Assembly: GCF_954871325.1 (NCBI RefSeq)
Contig: NC_088775.1
Location: forward strand, 3,707,475 to 3,771,474
Length of the DNA: 64,000 nucleotides
DNA from: Gordionus sp. m RMFG-2023
Taxonomy: Eukaryota; Nematomorpha; Gordioida; Chordodea; Parachordodidae
Direction of reading: 5' to 3'
In this document: positions 45,270-57,533 of the stretch, one piece after another
How the letters are laid out: every line of letters starts with the position of its first letter
Numbering within the stretch: position 1 is the first letter of the stretch
Notes under the pieces: generated by a model
Databases searched by the model: none
Seen by the model: only the letters and a program-made list of their open reading frames with translations
What the model was told of the DNA's origin: nothing
Made by a program: the position numbers and the translations under genes

Positions 45270-47100
45270 ATTAAATAACAGACATCTTCCCAAAGCCGAT
45301 TTGTAATCAACTAGCACTTACACAGAGATCTTGAACTTAAAATCATCCACCCCCCATATGGGATATAAGCTCTCTTATTGCCCCGTTCTTTTTTATTAAA
45401 TCTATAGCCGATTAAGCAACATTTTTCGAAATGTTTTTCGCGTACAAGTACGCGTTTAGGCTCACATTATATTTTTTAATTTACACCCAAATTAAATTAG
45501 GTCCAATTAACCTGGCGTATCTTTGTTGAACTTCCAACGCTAGAGGGTAGAGGTGCAACACGTTCGTGTACTGTCATGGTGGAATAAATAAATTACATAT
45601 GTTTGCGAATATTCTAATTATTATTATTATTGTATACAAGTAATGATTGTAAAAAATTTATATTAGGTGCAACAAATATAATATATAATATCTACATTTA
45701 TTTTAGGTGCAATTCTTAAAATGTCCCTTCACACCAAGAATGAATACTAATGATATAATAAATATAGCCGCAATCTGAAGATTAATAAACTAAGTGAGTA
45801 TTTTGTCGTGTGATAGATGAATGTCGTTGGCTATTGCAATATTAAAAATTATTGTTTTTTTTGAAACATGGTTAGATATTATTTGATAATTCCTTATTTT
45901 TTAAATTGGAAACATGTTTTTCCCCGTTGAATATATTTTTTTACATCGTGGACTCCTTCATGGCTTGTCGTTTTGCATTTATACAAATTGTATTTAAGCG
46001 ACATTCTTTATTCAAGAATAAATGGAATTCAAGTTGTTTTGATAGTGCGACTTACATTTTATTTTTTGAATTTCAAACTGTATGAAACTAAATTGGAAAA
46101 GGATAAGAAATATCATAAGAAAACTCAATTTAATTAATCAAAAATTTTAAAATTGATTACTAAAAAATTTAAAAATAACTTATTTCACATTTACATAAGA
46201 ATCCATTTTATCGTCAGAATCGGAAGAAGAAATTATCATAGGATTTATCATAACACTATAAAGAAGGAAGAGGATTGATTGGAAGATGATTTAGGAATTA
46301 AGGAAGAAAAAAATATTTTTGATGTGCCATTAATGCAGGAGAAATCTATTTCGGGGGAAGCATCTTGATACATAGATGCATCCAGTACCAGTAAATTATA
46401 ATTCGAGGAAATAAAGTTGGATTATTTATTAAAAGGTTTTATAAAATAAACCCACGTGATCGATCAGACTGACCAAATAAAATATGCACTATATTATATA
46501 AAATTTTAAAAAAATTTGATTCGATTGAATCTCACTATTATTAGACCAAGTCCCTCCATTCTGCAAAAATCTAACACTATTTCGCGTATCTTATATAAAA
46601 GGATAAGAAGTTATATATTTTTTATCCTATATAATTCACTAATATGAGAACCTAAATTTATATCTGAACCTCATGCAGAATAAAAGGTTCAGATTAGTGA
46701 AACTTAACATAAATAGTTTAAAATTAAAGAAAGCTAACTGAAAAAAAAAACACAATTCAGAATATCTATTTATTTTTCTTCTACAAGTAATACACAATTT
46801 AAATCTTTAATGCACTATTAAATCCTAATTTTTTTTAAAAAAATAATCTAATATTTAATATTGACTTGACAGGGTCTTATTATAACAGTTATATATTTTG
46901 AAAATTTATTTATTATATACAGCCGCGAATATTATTCTTTATAAAATAGATTTCTACGTAATAAAATGGTTTGCTAATCGTGTAATCTCATAAACTACAT
47001 ACGTTCATATATATATATATACATACAACAAAAAATAAATGCTATAAGATAAGGTTATAAAAAAAACTACAATTCTTATTATTTTATATTAAAAAGGAGT
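45270..47100. other. AT-rich DNA downstream of the BTB-BACK-PHR gene
   Basis: 46195-46400 has a purine-rich stretch with an acidic frame (SESEEEIIIGF) that could be a transposase N-terminus or chance. The 3' UTR of the gene ending at 47107 should lie within the right-hand part. Confidence 0.35.
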
Positions 47101-47106
47101 CACATT

Positions 47107-50100
47107 TCACATGTACAATATTTGGGAAATGTTACAAAGGTCAGAACTGGTTACGACTATTCGATCAGTTAAGGGGTCCCATTTTATCTCGATCCGAGAA
47201 GAGTTTTCGTCGTTCAGAGCGAGTACGTAAAGGTAGGTTCGATACACGCCAATCTCGGGCACGTGCTCCTTGAGTTGATCTACCCGTTTCTCGTATTTGA
47301 AAACTGTCGCGGCATCGCGCTCTACGGTTATGGTGGCCAAACCGGAAAAAGCAGAGTCCATCGAAAATCCGACCACATATATTTGCGGGCAAAAATTATC
47401 AAGGGGCTCGATTTGGAAATTGGATTCCTTCACGGCGTAATAACAGCTCGGGTAAACTTTTATAGGGTTCGCGTCGAGGGAAGACGAAAACGACATTTTC
47501 CTAATAATGATCTCGATCAACTCCGAGTCCTCTAACAAATGACGCTCGCGGACTAATTCGATAATGTCCAGGGTGCTGAAACGCGCGATATAGTAGGGGA
47601 GAGGGGTAAACCAGTTTTTCGATAATACCGAAACCATGTTCGGGGAAGTTTCGGGGATTTGGTTATTGTCGCATTGGTTTTTCGCCCATTTTAGGAGGAA
47701 TTCGAAGATTATTTGTTTCGGTACGCATTCCTTGTCGTCTAACAGCGCGATATATTTTTGGATCAAATGGACGGACGAGTTAAGGAAGTAATTCGAATCG
47801 AATACCAGCCTACAACATGATGTAAGGCGCTGTAAAAATAGGAATCGAGAAAAATGAATAAACTGAGAAGGCGGAGTATTATCTGGGTTGGGCATGAAAT
47901 TGGCAATTATTTTTTTTTAGAAAATCATCTTTAATCTAGGGCTGGGTTTTAAAAAATTCTACCCTTATGTGCTTTACAGATGTTTTAGAAGAAAATATTT
48001 TAATTGTCATATTATTATATTAAAATTATTTATCTTTTTAAAATTAATTTTGTTTAATATTTATCAAATTTATAAATAGTCGTCGCCTGATTTTATAATC
48101 ACGTGTAAAACTCGTGATCTCTTTGTCTCAAAAAAGTATAAAAGGGAATAGATTTTATAAATATTATGACTTTTTGTTTTTTTTTAAATATATTTGGTCA
48201 ATAAAATTTGGAGTTGAAAATTTATTAATTTTAGTTTCAGAATTTGTTGGTTAATTATGTGAGTTATAAAATGGCGTTGTACTACTGGTAGAGTTTTTTT
48301 ACAGTATATAATTTTCATTGGTAGAGTTTTTTACAGTATATAATTTTCACAATAACTGTTATAGTTTTTTTTATTGCATATAATTATCATATAAATAATA
48401 TATGAATGTTACATAAATGAAGTTCTGATGCATTTTAGGGCATAGTCATAATATTAAGGATTATATAAATAGGTTAATTGGCCCATGGCTAATCCGAAAG
48501 TAATCATTATTTTAATTGTTCTTTTAATGAGATTATACTTTAAATGAGGATCTTATTTATCTCACATTTTTTTATAGAACGAAATTAAGTTGATGGCATT
48601 AGTGAAACTAATAATTTCTTGGAACGCCTACAACCAAATTTTTCAAAAATAACAATAGTTTAACAACAATTTGGTCACAAATTGATAATAATTTTCAAAC
48701 TTAATTTAACACAAACTTATTTATGTCAACGTAATTATATATAATATTATGCATAATATGTTTCAAAACTAAGTACATTCTTTCACTAAAAAAAGAATTT
48801 TGTAAACTCGAACAGCTGTTAAACCGATGAAATCAATGATGCATATATAAACTGCTAGATTGACAGTTCATTCATTAAACACATTTAAAAATTATCTATA
48901 CATAGGAGAGTCAGCTGTAACGTCGTGGTTTGCGCGCCGATGAAATGGCATTGATGTGCATTCATATAATTATAAATATGACAATTAGTCAACGCGCAAA
49001 CCACAAAATGGCGTTACAGCTGACTCATAGGTATGTACACTTTCAATGAGCCGCCAATCCAGCAGTATACATATTACGTCATACATAGGGCGAAACTGAC
49101 ATTATTGCTTACCAAAAATAAATCCGGTTTTGGATGTAGATTGACAAAAAAAACCGAATTAAAAAAAATTATAAACGGTTTTAATTGTTATCACGTGATT
49201 TCCTAAAAATATGGGGCCCATTTCTCCCCCCTAACTTTGTCAAGGAATGGTTACAATGCAATAATCATATTTATACATCTAAGCAGTTATCAATATCTAT
49301 TTCCGGATAAATTTCTGACACCAAATACAGCTCGAGAGCCCTTTCAGGATTATATGTTTTACTGTTCATGTCTCGAATGCATTTATCGTTCAATTCGTTC
49401 AGCATGTACATTTTAGCCCCATACAAAATTTCTATGAGTAAGTAAGTATCCATATCGGTAAAATCGATTTCGCCTGTATATATGTTCCTTGTGAGATATA
49501 ATTTTTTTTTAAAAAAAAATATTTAATATAAAGTTAACATCCGTGGGGCGTATTGGAGGCGGAGGGATAAGGAGAAAAGTCAAGGTAACGTTCCATTGGT
49601 TATCATTTTCATTAAATATAATTAGGGCGGTACCGATACAACATTTTGGAGGCCGGGTTGATCAGATCCGATATTAAAAAGATATCGGTCGATTAGAGAT
49701 CCGATATCATATCTGATTGAGTTCTTTCCAGCCCCGGCCTTAAACTAGCCTGCAGGTCTCTGGTATATATATATTTTTTTATTAATAAATGATTTATTTA
49801 TATAATAACATTGTAAATTTATTTACTTATTTATTATATATAGTAGTTTAAACAAATAAATTAAGAAATCTATTTTATACAAATATTAAAAATTTAATAA
49901 TTAAAAGTAATATATCCAAAATTTCTTCTCAGAAATACCAAAATTTCTAGTTTATTTATGATCAGCTGCGTCTATGAACAAGTGTCAATATCATCAGCTT
50001 CACTAAAAAAAACAGATTCTAGAGATATACTCAAGTTTAGAAAGATGGGATATTTATGGCAATTCCCTTCCCAATATTTTAAATATCTACTAGGGTATTA

Positions 50101-51778
50101 TCATCTATTAGCTTTAAAATCTTGATTTCCTTTAGAATGATTTTTCAATTTTCAAGGGGAATACGAGCAATTTTCGATGGTATCGTTGTTTGCTTTAAAC
50201 AGGATCAGGATAAGATCCCAACAAACTAAATATGCCAGCTAAATTGGTTGATGAATGATATTGATCAAATTTCTTCCACGTGCATATTTTGATTTTATAT
50301 ACAATATAAATCAGAGACCTGCAGACCCAGCCATATTTTAAAAAAATCCGTGCCGGGTCCGAAACTATAAAAACCCGGGCCGAGCGGAAAAAAATTTTTA
50401 AAAAAATAAAACCCGGGCTGGGTTGTGCAAATGGTACCTCTGCAGGTCTCTGTTATAAATATATAAAAACGATACTTTAAATAAATTCAATTTTTTTGTA
50501 ACGTAGACTTGATTAATTAATTTCCGCAGAATGAGTTGCTGTTAATGCATTCTTAGAAGTCGTTTTTGTCTTTATAAAGCATTGATTGAATTGAAAAAAA
50601 AAAGAAGAGAGGATTGTTTCTAAGCCGGGATCCAAGATTGTTGCTATAAGTCCGACCAGGCCCGAACCCGATTTGTTTTAAAAAAAAATTAGGACCGAAA
50701 ATACTTTTGCAGATCTCTGATATACATCGCATCCATCATAGTTTGGGACACCTCAATGATGCCCACCATTTTCCCCTTTTAAGTAATTCTGCGAACATAA
50801 TAACCCATTTTATCGGTCGTATCGGCCAATTTAAATAATATCGGCTGATAACTGATATTTTAAAGAGAATCAAAAATATCGGTGCATCCTTAATTATAAT
50901 CCGAGATCTGCGGAGGGACCATTTGCACGGCCCGGTCCGTCACAGGCAAAGTTATACTTATTAAAACCATGAGTGCTACTATTATTTCAGTTAAGATATA
51001 TCAAATAGCTTTTATTTGATACCCATATCAACATTTTGTTGTGTATTTTTTACCCCCCTTCCCATTCCCAATCTAAACCCGCCTATTTATTTTCGGGTCC
51101 GACCCGGATATATTTTTTTTAAAAAAAATTTAAAAAAGGCCCGGACCATGGACCTCTGATTCATATAAGTAAAATTTTACCACAAGATCTTTTCGAAGGC
51201 TTCCTTGCCTATATGTGTTATGGGTATGCAATCGTCCTTCAACTCCATACTACCATAAAACATGGTATAAAACATTTCGCTTTGGAAAGACAGAATGAAT
51301 TTATGAGCATTTATCACGCTTCCGTCCACCTGTAGAAGGAAAAAAAAGTATTAAAATATACGTGTCGGTTTCAATGACATGTAATAATACCTAGACTGAC
51401 GATGCAATCATTCATAATGCATTAGAAAGCGTCGTTGAATGCAAATCAGCTGGACCCGCCATTTTGCTAATCCAAACAGTAATTATTCTCATATTAAAAA
51501 AAACTAGTATTAAATTGATAGCTCGCTTCCTTATTATCTCGATGATTCAGGCAATTCTTTAATAAAGTTTGCCTCAGACATAGGACCAAAATGGCGTCCC
51601 CAGCTGTTTTTCATTGATGTACACTTTTAATGAATGCATTCAGTCTAGGTAATATTATATGTCATTAGTTGGTTTATTAGATTTTATTAACCTCGAATCT
51701 GACGTCGGACATGTACGAACTTTTGTACAAACTTTCGCCTAATTTACTCTGACCATTTATTATCTTGAAATTCTCCAT
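47107..51778 (-). CDS. BTB-BACK-PHR protein (BTBD1/2/3/6-like), four coding exons
   Basis: Exons: 51778-51692, 51329-51181, 49487-49277 and 47829-47107, joined by canonical sites (GAG|GTTAAT; CTACAG|GTGGAC; GTG|GTAAAA; ACAAG|GAACAT; GAT|GTATAA; TTACAG|CGCCTT) in phases 0, 2 and 0, giving 389 codons. The BTB domain covers about residues 20-130 (SDVRFE|VDGSVINAHKFIL, EAFEKILW, NIYTGEIDF, YGAKMYMLNEL). BACK follows (about 150-250, with FEFLLKWAKNQC). A PHR-type beta domain is at about 280-389 (IYVVGFSMDSAFSGLATITV). This set is that of BTBD1/2/3/6 proteins, which act as Cullin-3 substrate adaptors. It is shorter than the usual 480 or so residues, chiefly at the N-terminus and PHR. Coding DNA is clearly richer in GC than the introns. 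Confidence 0.88.
48834..49084. mobile_element. F2-related palindromic MITE in intron 3 of the BTB-BACK-PHR gene
   Basis: Left CAATGATGCATATATAAACT then GCTAGATTGACAGTTCATTC; right CCGCCAATCCAGCAGTATAC then ATATTACGTCATA. Inner arms GTCAGCTGTAACGTCGTGGT then TTGCGCG / CGCGCAAACCACAAAATGGC then GTTACAGCTGAC are almost perfect. Ends follow the F2 plan, but the inner region differs from 39887 and 51372. Target duplication unclear. Confidence 0.7.
49615..51165. repeat. Intron 2 with several GC-rich MITE copies (family F4)
   Basis: Besides the complete copy at 50312-50452, partial copies occur at about 49645-49762 (AGCCCCGGCCTT ... CCTGCAGGTCTCTG), 50620-50711 (GACCAGGCCCGAACCCG ... TTGCAGATCTCTG) and 50915-51162 (CCGAGATCTGCGGAGGGACC ... 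GGCCCGGACCATGGACCTCT). These explain the GC-rich islands in an otherwise AT-rich intron. Confidence 0.6.
50312..50452. mobile_element. MITE family F4 (hAT-type), complete copy
   Basis: 141 bp beginning CAGAGACCTGCAGACCCAGC and ending CTGCAGGTCTCTG; terminal inverted repeat CAGAGACCTGCAG. Inner CCGGGTCC / GGGCTGGGTT arms. Flanks ATATAAAT (50304-50311) and TTATAAAT (50453-50460) form a 7-of-8 target duplication, as for hAT elements. Confidence 0.85.
51372..51667. mobile_element. MITE family F2 (P-element-like ends) in intron 1 of the BTB-BACK-PHR gene
   Basis: 296 bp, CAATGACATGTAATAATACC ... GGTAATATTATATGTCATTA, flanked by GTCGGTTT (51364-51371) and GTTGGTTT (51668-51675), a 7-of-8 duplication. 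The interior, inverted relative to the copy at 39887, includes GACCCGCCATTTTG and ATGGCGTCCCCAGCTG. It fills most of the 362-bp intron. Confidence 0.9.
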
Positions 51779-52390
51779 CGTTTAACCCTAAGTTAAATAA
51801 ATATATATTTTTTTTGAAATTTAAATATTTATGATGGTGGGTTGTAAGATATGTTTTGTTACCGAAAAGTGTAAAATAAAGTCGGGCTAGCGGCTACGCC
51901 AACTGTACTATGCGATAGTCGAGTTAAAATGCGAATTGGATAACGAATAATTCGTATTAGATATAATGGTGAATAGTCGTTGAATGAATGGAAGAGCTGC
52001 ACTGCAGATATCAAAAATTTGGCAATAGCTCAATTCAAGGAATGTTTAAATGAAGGTGGACAAAATATTTTTAAAATTAAACTTATTATCTAAACTGGGA
52101 GGGTTAATTAAAGATTTGAGAGATATCGGTTAAAATATATTTAGTAATGGTTTTTTTAAATATTTTTGATCTGTCAAATGTGATAGGTCATATGATTATA
52201 AATAAATAAATCAGCTGTGCTAAAGGCTCCTTGAGTTGGACCCCAATCAAAAATTTGAGACCCGATGGATTAAAAAAAAATAATTTTCAAACCCGGGCCG
52301 GATTTTTATTTTTAATCATCTTTCGGTTCAAAATGATTTAAAATTTCGTCATTTAACCTACCCCCCCCCTTCATATGATTTTCTATTCCA
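51779..52390. other. Upstream region of the BTB-BACK-PHR gene
   Basis: No recognised core promoter element. 52240-52310 has a GC-rich remnant (GACCCGATGG ... ACCCGGGCCGG), possibly family F4. Confidence 0.35.
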
Positions 52391-52394
52391 ACTA

Positions 52395-52589
52395 GTGTTG
52401 TTAAACGTCTCAATATGAGCAGATTTTTAAAAAAAACAGCCAATCCAATATTTTTTTTATTCATAGATGGCACAAAAGCTTGGACATTTGGGGGTCTAAT
52501 AGCGAAATCTTGAGGCATAAGCTAAAATTTTTGAATATTGTGCTAACATTTTTTTAAAATACGGCTCAAATCGTGCGACGTAACAACAC
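52395..52589. mobile_element. MITE family F1, copy i (best-defined ends)
   Basis: Begins GTGTTGTTAAACGTCTCAAT and ends GCGACGTAACAACAC, flanked by TA on both sides (CTA|GTGTTG, CAACAC|TAA). The internal phrase CATAGATGGCACAAAAGC is shared with other copies. TA flanks suggest a Tc1/mariner-type MITE. Confidence 0.8.
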
Positions 52590-53155
52590 TAATTTTAACA
52601 ATTTTTCAGCTGATTTACAAATATAATTTTTTAAAAAAAATATTATAAATCGGTTCCATCCGAAAAAAATGGCAGCGAATTTTTAAATTCTTACCATTTT
52701 TTTTACTGTTGTTTTTCCCAATATCAAACTGCAATAATTTTGGAAAAGTAGCAAGTTACAATTATATATCAAAAGTACTTTTAAAATGCAGGTCTAGTTA
52801 CTTCATAAATTAAGGTTAAGACATTTGGACGTCTAATAACGAAATCGCGAGTGCTAAGCAAATGTGCTAACACTTTTTTAAAGATCGGCTCAAATGGTGC
52901 TGCGTAACAACACCAATTTCAACATTTTCCAGCTGATTAACAGATATAAATTTTTTTTTTAAATATTTTTAAATCGGTCTTACCCGGTTTTCTAATTTTA
53001 GCCGAATTTTTAAATTCTTACTATATTTTTTTTCTTAACTGTTTGTTCTTCCAATAATTTAAAACCATGGCAATGTTTTTTTTGAAAAAAGTAACAAGTT
53101 ACAGTTACATTTCAAGAGTAACCAGTTACAATCCAGGTCTATTTACTTTATAAAT
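52470..53155. repeat. Tandem duplication of about 340 bp including half of an F1 MITE
   Basis: 52470-52812 and 52813-53155 match: GACATTTGG...GTCTAATA, TTTTTCAGCTGATTTACAAA / TTTTCCAGCTGATTAACAGA, GAATTTTTAAATTCTTAC, AGTAGCAAGTTACA / AGTAACAAGTTACA, CAGGTCTAGTTACTTCATAA / CAGGTCTATTTACTTTATAA. Clearly diverged, so the duplication is old. Confidence 0.75.
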
Positions 53156-53514
53156 TATTTATATAACACATCATTTTCATTTATAAATATAATTTTGTGA
53201 TTTTGAAATTTTAAACAAAGAAATTTAACTATCAAAATACAATTAAAATAAATAGATAATTGCACAGGAAAAAAAAATATAGTACAATGTAACATTTTTT
53301 TGCACTCAAAAATGTATAAATAATATAATATTTATTTTTCGTAAAAATTTATCAAAATGTATCGAAAAAAATAGATATAACTTTTTATTTAGGTCAGTTC
53401 TTTGTAAAAAATTAATAATGTATAAATAAATTGCTTTAATTTTAAATGATTAATTTAATGCCCATTATTATATTCTTGCTGTAACTTGTTCAAACTATAT
53501 GAACAAAATCTTCA

Positions 53515-53700
53515 TGCTTCCTTAATAAATTTCTGGGTAAAAGTATTAAGCTTAGCCATTTTTAAAAATAGACTCAAATTGAGCCATTTAAAAATATTAC
53601 CAAACCAATAGCTATGCAAAATCGCTCCATTTGCGCCGATTTTTAACAACAGCTAGCTCAGTATTTTATCCATAAAAATATTACGCAAGCCTGGTCACTG
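53515..53700. mobile_element. Two F1 MITE halves back to back
   Basis: 53515-53605 ends TTGAGCCATTTAAAAATATT (right half); 53612-53700 begins GCAAAATCGCTCCATTTGCG and runs through GCTAGCTCAGTATTTTATCC to CAAGCCTGG (left half). Order is right half then left half, as if two adjacent copies lost their outer halves. Confidence 0.5.
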
Positions 53701-55410
53701 GGCCTACAGGTATTTAATTATTTTATTGATACAGGATATATAACATATGATCTACTTTATCAACATAGCAGTGATTGCAAAATAAAGAAATATAAATCAA
53801 AATTGCAACATAAAAAAAGATAATTTAAAACATATTGTAAAAGACAAGTAATACATTATATTGATTCTGTTAAAACTGAGATCATCAGGCAGATTAATTG
53901 CAATTGTGGTAAATAAATTATATTTCATAATTGTGACTAAATAAACCAATATTTGAAATTATTAATATTAAAATTGCATAAAAGAGTTCAATTATATTAC
54001 CCCCCACCCCCAAGAATTATATTGATATGGTTGTGTTATGTCCATCTCTTGATAAATTTATCGACAATGAAAATTACCCCTGAAATGGTAGAAACTGCTA
54101 TATATATATATATATAATAATACTCTAAGCAAGCCAACATAAGTCCTTAGTTAAAATTCTCTTATTTAAACCATTGAAATAATTTTTAAATATTTATAAA
54201 CTTATTTATCAACATTGATTTCACATAGCATTATTCATTATCTTTATGTTTCAATTTGAAAGAGATATCAGTTTCAATTATTTAAAATCAAAATATAAGA
54301 TATATTGCAGGGCAACCTTAATTGTTTCATTATGTTCCAGTTTAAAACAATTTTTGAATAAGTCATTTAAACCTAAAATTTTAATCTTTCATCAAGATTA
54401 TTCATAAAAACTTGTTCATAATATTTATATCTGAAACAGGAGAATTATATGTGACATTAATCATTTTTAAATTTGCCAAAGTTAAAATTATATAATTTTA
54501 AAGAATAAGATTAAAAATATTTAATAATAGTACAATCAATGCAATGCTCCCTATTATTTAATAAAATTGCTAAGTCTTCTGTTATAGATGGAAGAAGTAA
54601 TATCCATATATCACATTTTCAAAAAAAATTTTTTATATCTCATTTATACAAATAAAATTTTTTACTATTATAAAAAATTATCTACACTTTTTTTCTGTGC
54701 CTTGAAAGGGTTAAAAAGAATTTTCCTTAATTTGAATAAGATAATTTAACAATATAAAATTTTAATCTTAAAAGAAAAAACAAAATATAAGGAAAGAATA
54801 TTACACACTATATGATCTCTATTTAGTTAATAATATTTTAAAATATTCGATAATATTATACGTACTTTAAAATTTGCGGGTGTCACAAAAAAATTTCTCT
54901 AACCACAAAATTAACGTGACACGTGTCGTCTGTTTGGTGAGATTGGACACATCTTGGATCATATGACATATGATAGAAATTTGTTATAAAAATTTAAATC
55001 AGAAAGAGCTGCCAAAATATTTTAAGTGAGAATAATATTTCTTTCAAATTCAAAAATATTTATAATATACAGTAACAAAAACATATACAATGTTTTGATG
55101 ATTTATAAATTATGACGATTAAATTAGAACGCATCCATATAAAAATATTTTGTTTGCAAGAATAATTAAAATAAATATAGGAGTAATTTAAGAATTTTAA
55201 ATAAATTTTCATGAATAGATTAAATCTTAAGCCTCTCAATATAAAAATTTATTGTCTTCAATCTTAAAGGTAGAATTAATTCTTTTTATTTTTCAAATAT
55301 AAATTAAATGTTTAGCTTTTAGATATATTCTAAATATAACAATTTTTGTGCATATTATAAATAAGTATATAGTATTTAATAAAACCTTAGTTATTTTGTT
55401 TAATTTTCTT
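53701..55410. other. AT-rich DNA, no gene recognised
   Basis: A short (TA)n lies near 54101-54117 and a C-rich block at 54000-54013. Nothing else assignable. Confidence 0.4.
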
Positions 55411-55414
55411 AAGG

Positions 55415-56392
55415 GGCGATTAAAATGATTTTTATATTATTCATAATATTTATTATAATTAAAGAAAAAAAATACTTATGAATTTGATATTTTCGGTGTT
55501 GTGTTAATTGGATCTATTTCTATTTAACATTTAGCATCTACCCAGTTATGGAAAAAATTTAAAACATTATTACTGTTATTAAGATATTCTATTCCCCTTT
55601 ATAATCTTGATTTCTTGTTATATATTTTTTCAATTAGTTTTTTTATTATTTTTTAATATGTTTTTTCATTCCTTGTTTGTAATATTCTATTTTTTTTAAA
55701 TTAGTTTTATTTTCTAATATGGCTTTTATAATTCTGTGTTCATAATCATATTTACTTATTTTATCATCTTCACATATACATTTTTTACAAAATCATTGCT
55801 TATATAAAAACTAGGTAAAAGAATTGAATATATTATATTAAATCATATATAAAAATTTTTCTTGCTTAAAGATTTCCTCTAATAAAGTTTACTAATCTTT
55901 ATTGTTAAATTGTAAAAATTTATTTATATTTTCATATTTTAGGCAATTTAATAAAATGAAAACTATATTTTTTTTTAAGACACTATAACTTTGTCAATGA
56001 TATTCAATGATGATATTAGGCTTCAAAAAAATATGTTTATTAATAATAAATAAAAAATAGAAATAATATGCACAAGATAAGAGATTGATATTCATAGCAA
56101 AAATCATTAAAATATAATATCAATATTTAAAAGTATACAGACACAAAATATATCGAATAATATTTGATAAGATATAATATTATTTAAAAATATATAGTCG
56201 AGATAAATATAATAATAATAAAATTAAATAAATTCATCAATTCAGGCACATTATGCATTGATATTAGATTTTTCATTTTGATTTGATTATCACCATAATG
56301 ATGAAACCGAATTTGTAAATAACGTTCAATTATTAATGTTATAAGAATTTGATAATGGATAAATAGTGCTTCTTGATTAAGCCAGTGACATA
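55415..56392. repeat. Direct copy of the P-region arm, outside the inferred P element
   Basis: GATTAAAATGATTTTTATAT through GTGCTTCTTGATTAAGC also occurs at 57534-58305 in the same orientation and, inverted, at about 59290-59915. It ends exactly at the proposed left end of the P-like element (56393). Confidence 0.75.
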
Positions 56393-56890
56393 TATTAATA
56401 CGACTTACAATTCATTCATTAAAATGCATTTTAAGCATGTATCATTTGAAATCAGACGCCATTAACACCATACCCATGAGTTCATTATTTTTATAATCAT
56501 TTTAATTTACTACTGACACAATTTTATTAATTAAACATTATATTTTATTAATATTTTCTTAATTTATAAAATTTATAGCAATATCAACAATTTTTATTGA
56601 AGTTTATTAGGTATCTTATTTACTTTATGCAATCATATATATCTAAATTGAAGATTCCATATAAGAATATCAACTGTCACAATTTTGTTGGTTCCATATA
56701 AATTACATTTAGATTTATAAAAACTTAAGAAATTAATAGTTTTATTTACTTATGAACTTGTGCCTGGCCCAATTTATATCTTTGCTTTGCATAACTGGAT
56801 TATTTTAATTAGTTTTAAAATTTTGCTCAGTAGGATGTTTTATAATTCTTAAGAATTCGGAGTCAATACAAATAAAACTAGGTTAGAAAT

Positions 56891-57207
56891 CGTAAAATTT
56901 GAAGATCTTTTATTTTTTAAAAATTTTGTGTAACGATCTTCAAAGATCTTCATGATATTTATTTTTTTACCCCTTTATTAAAAGCCCAGATGTTTTTCAA
57001 TTTTCATCAAGGCAGGAGGAGAGTATAAAACATAAAAGAAATATTAAGGCAGGAGGAGAGGTATAAAACATAAAAGAAATATTATATTAATAAAATTGAA
57101 AAACATCTGGGCTTTTAATAAAGGGGTAAAAAAATAAATATCATGAAGATCTTTGAAGATCGTCGTACACAAAATTTTTAAAAAATAAAATATCTTCAAA
57201 TTTTACG
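56891..57207. repeat. Palindrome with ~115-bp arms inside the P-like region
   Basis: Left arm CGTAAAATTTGAAGATCTTT ... AAGCCCAGATGTTTTTCAAT (56891-57003), right arm its reverse complement (57090-57207). The loop contains a ~41-bp unit twice (GGCAGGAGGAGAG then TATAAAACATAAAAGAAATA). The right side is followed by further GATCTTCAAAGA copies to about 57270. It ends just upstream of the plus-strand transposase piece. Confidence 0.85.
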
Positions 57208-57314
57208 ATCGTCAAAGATCTTGCTCAAATTTTTGAGCTAGATCTCGCTCAAAAATCTTCAAAGAAGATCTTTTGTACAACTCTGTTCGCAAGTACAATT
57301 ATTTATTATTTTTT

Positions 57315-57473
57315 TTAAGCCTTGATGAAATGTCTATACAGCGACTTATTCATTGGTATAAAAATGAGTTTCATGGATGTATAGATTTTGGAAATGGAAT
57401 AGAACATTCTGAATTTATATCTGAACTAGCAAAGCTTTATTTCTTATGGCAACATATTATTATTATAAAATAA
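57315..57473 (+). pseudogene. P-element/THAP9-like transposase fragment (first catalytic Asp region)
   Basis: Reads LSLDEMSIQRLIHWYKNEFH then GCIDFGNGIEHSEFISELAK. THAP9/P-type transposases have a DEMSI-R...G...G..DFG..... motif in the RNase-H-like core, and the Asp of DEM is a catalytic acid. After residue about 50 the similarity fades and a stop follows. The preceding TTTTTTTTAAG could be a splice acceptor. Short and isolated, so a relic. Confidence 0.75.
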
Positions 57474-57533
57474 TACAATAACTTGAAAAATATCCTATCA
57501 ATTATTATTATTTTTATATAATTAATAATAAAT

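Noticed and set aside
46195-46400. Acidic frame SESEEEIIIGF suggesting a piggyBac-type N-terminus
   Set aside because: Too short, interrupted, and no catalytic motif or terminal repeat was found nearby.
47165-47535. Frames overlapping the last exon of the BTB-BACK-PHR gene
   Set aside because: Alternative-phase shadows; the 262-codon phase matches BACK and PHR and joins the upstream exons in frame.
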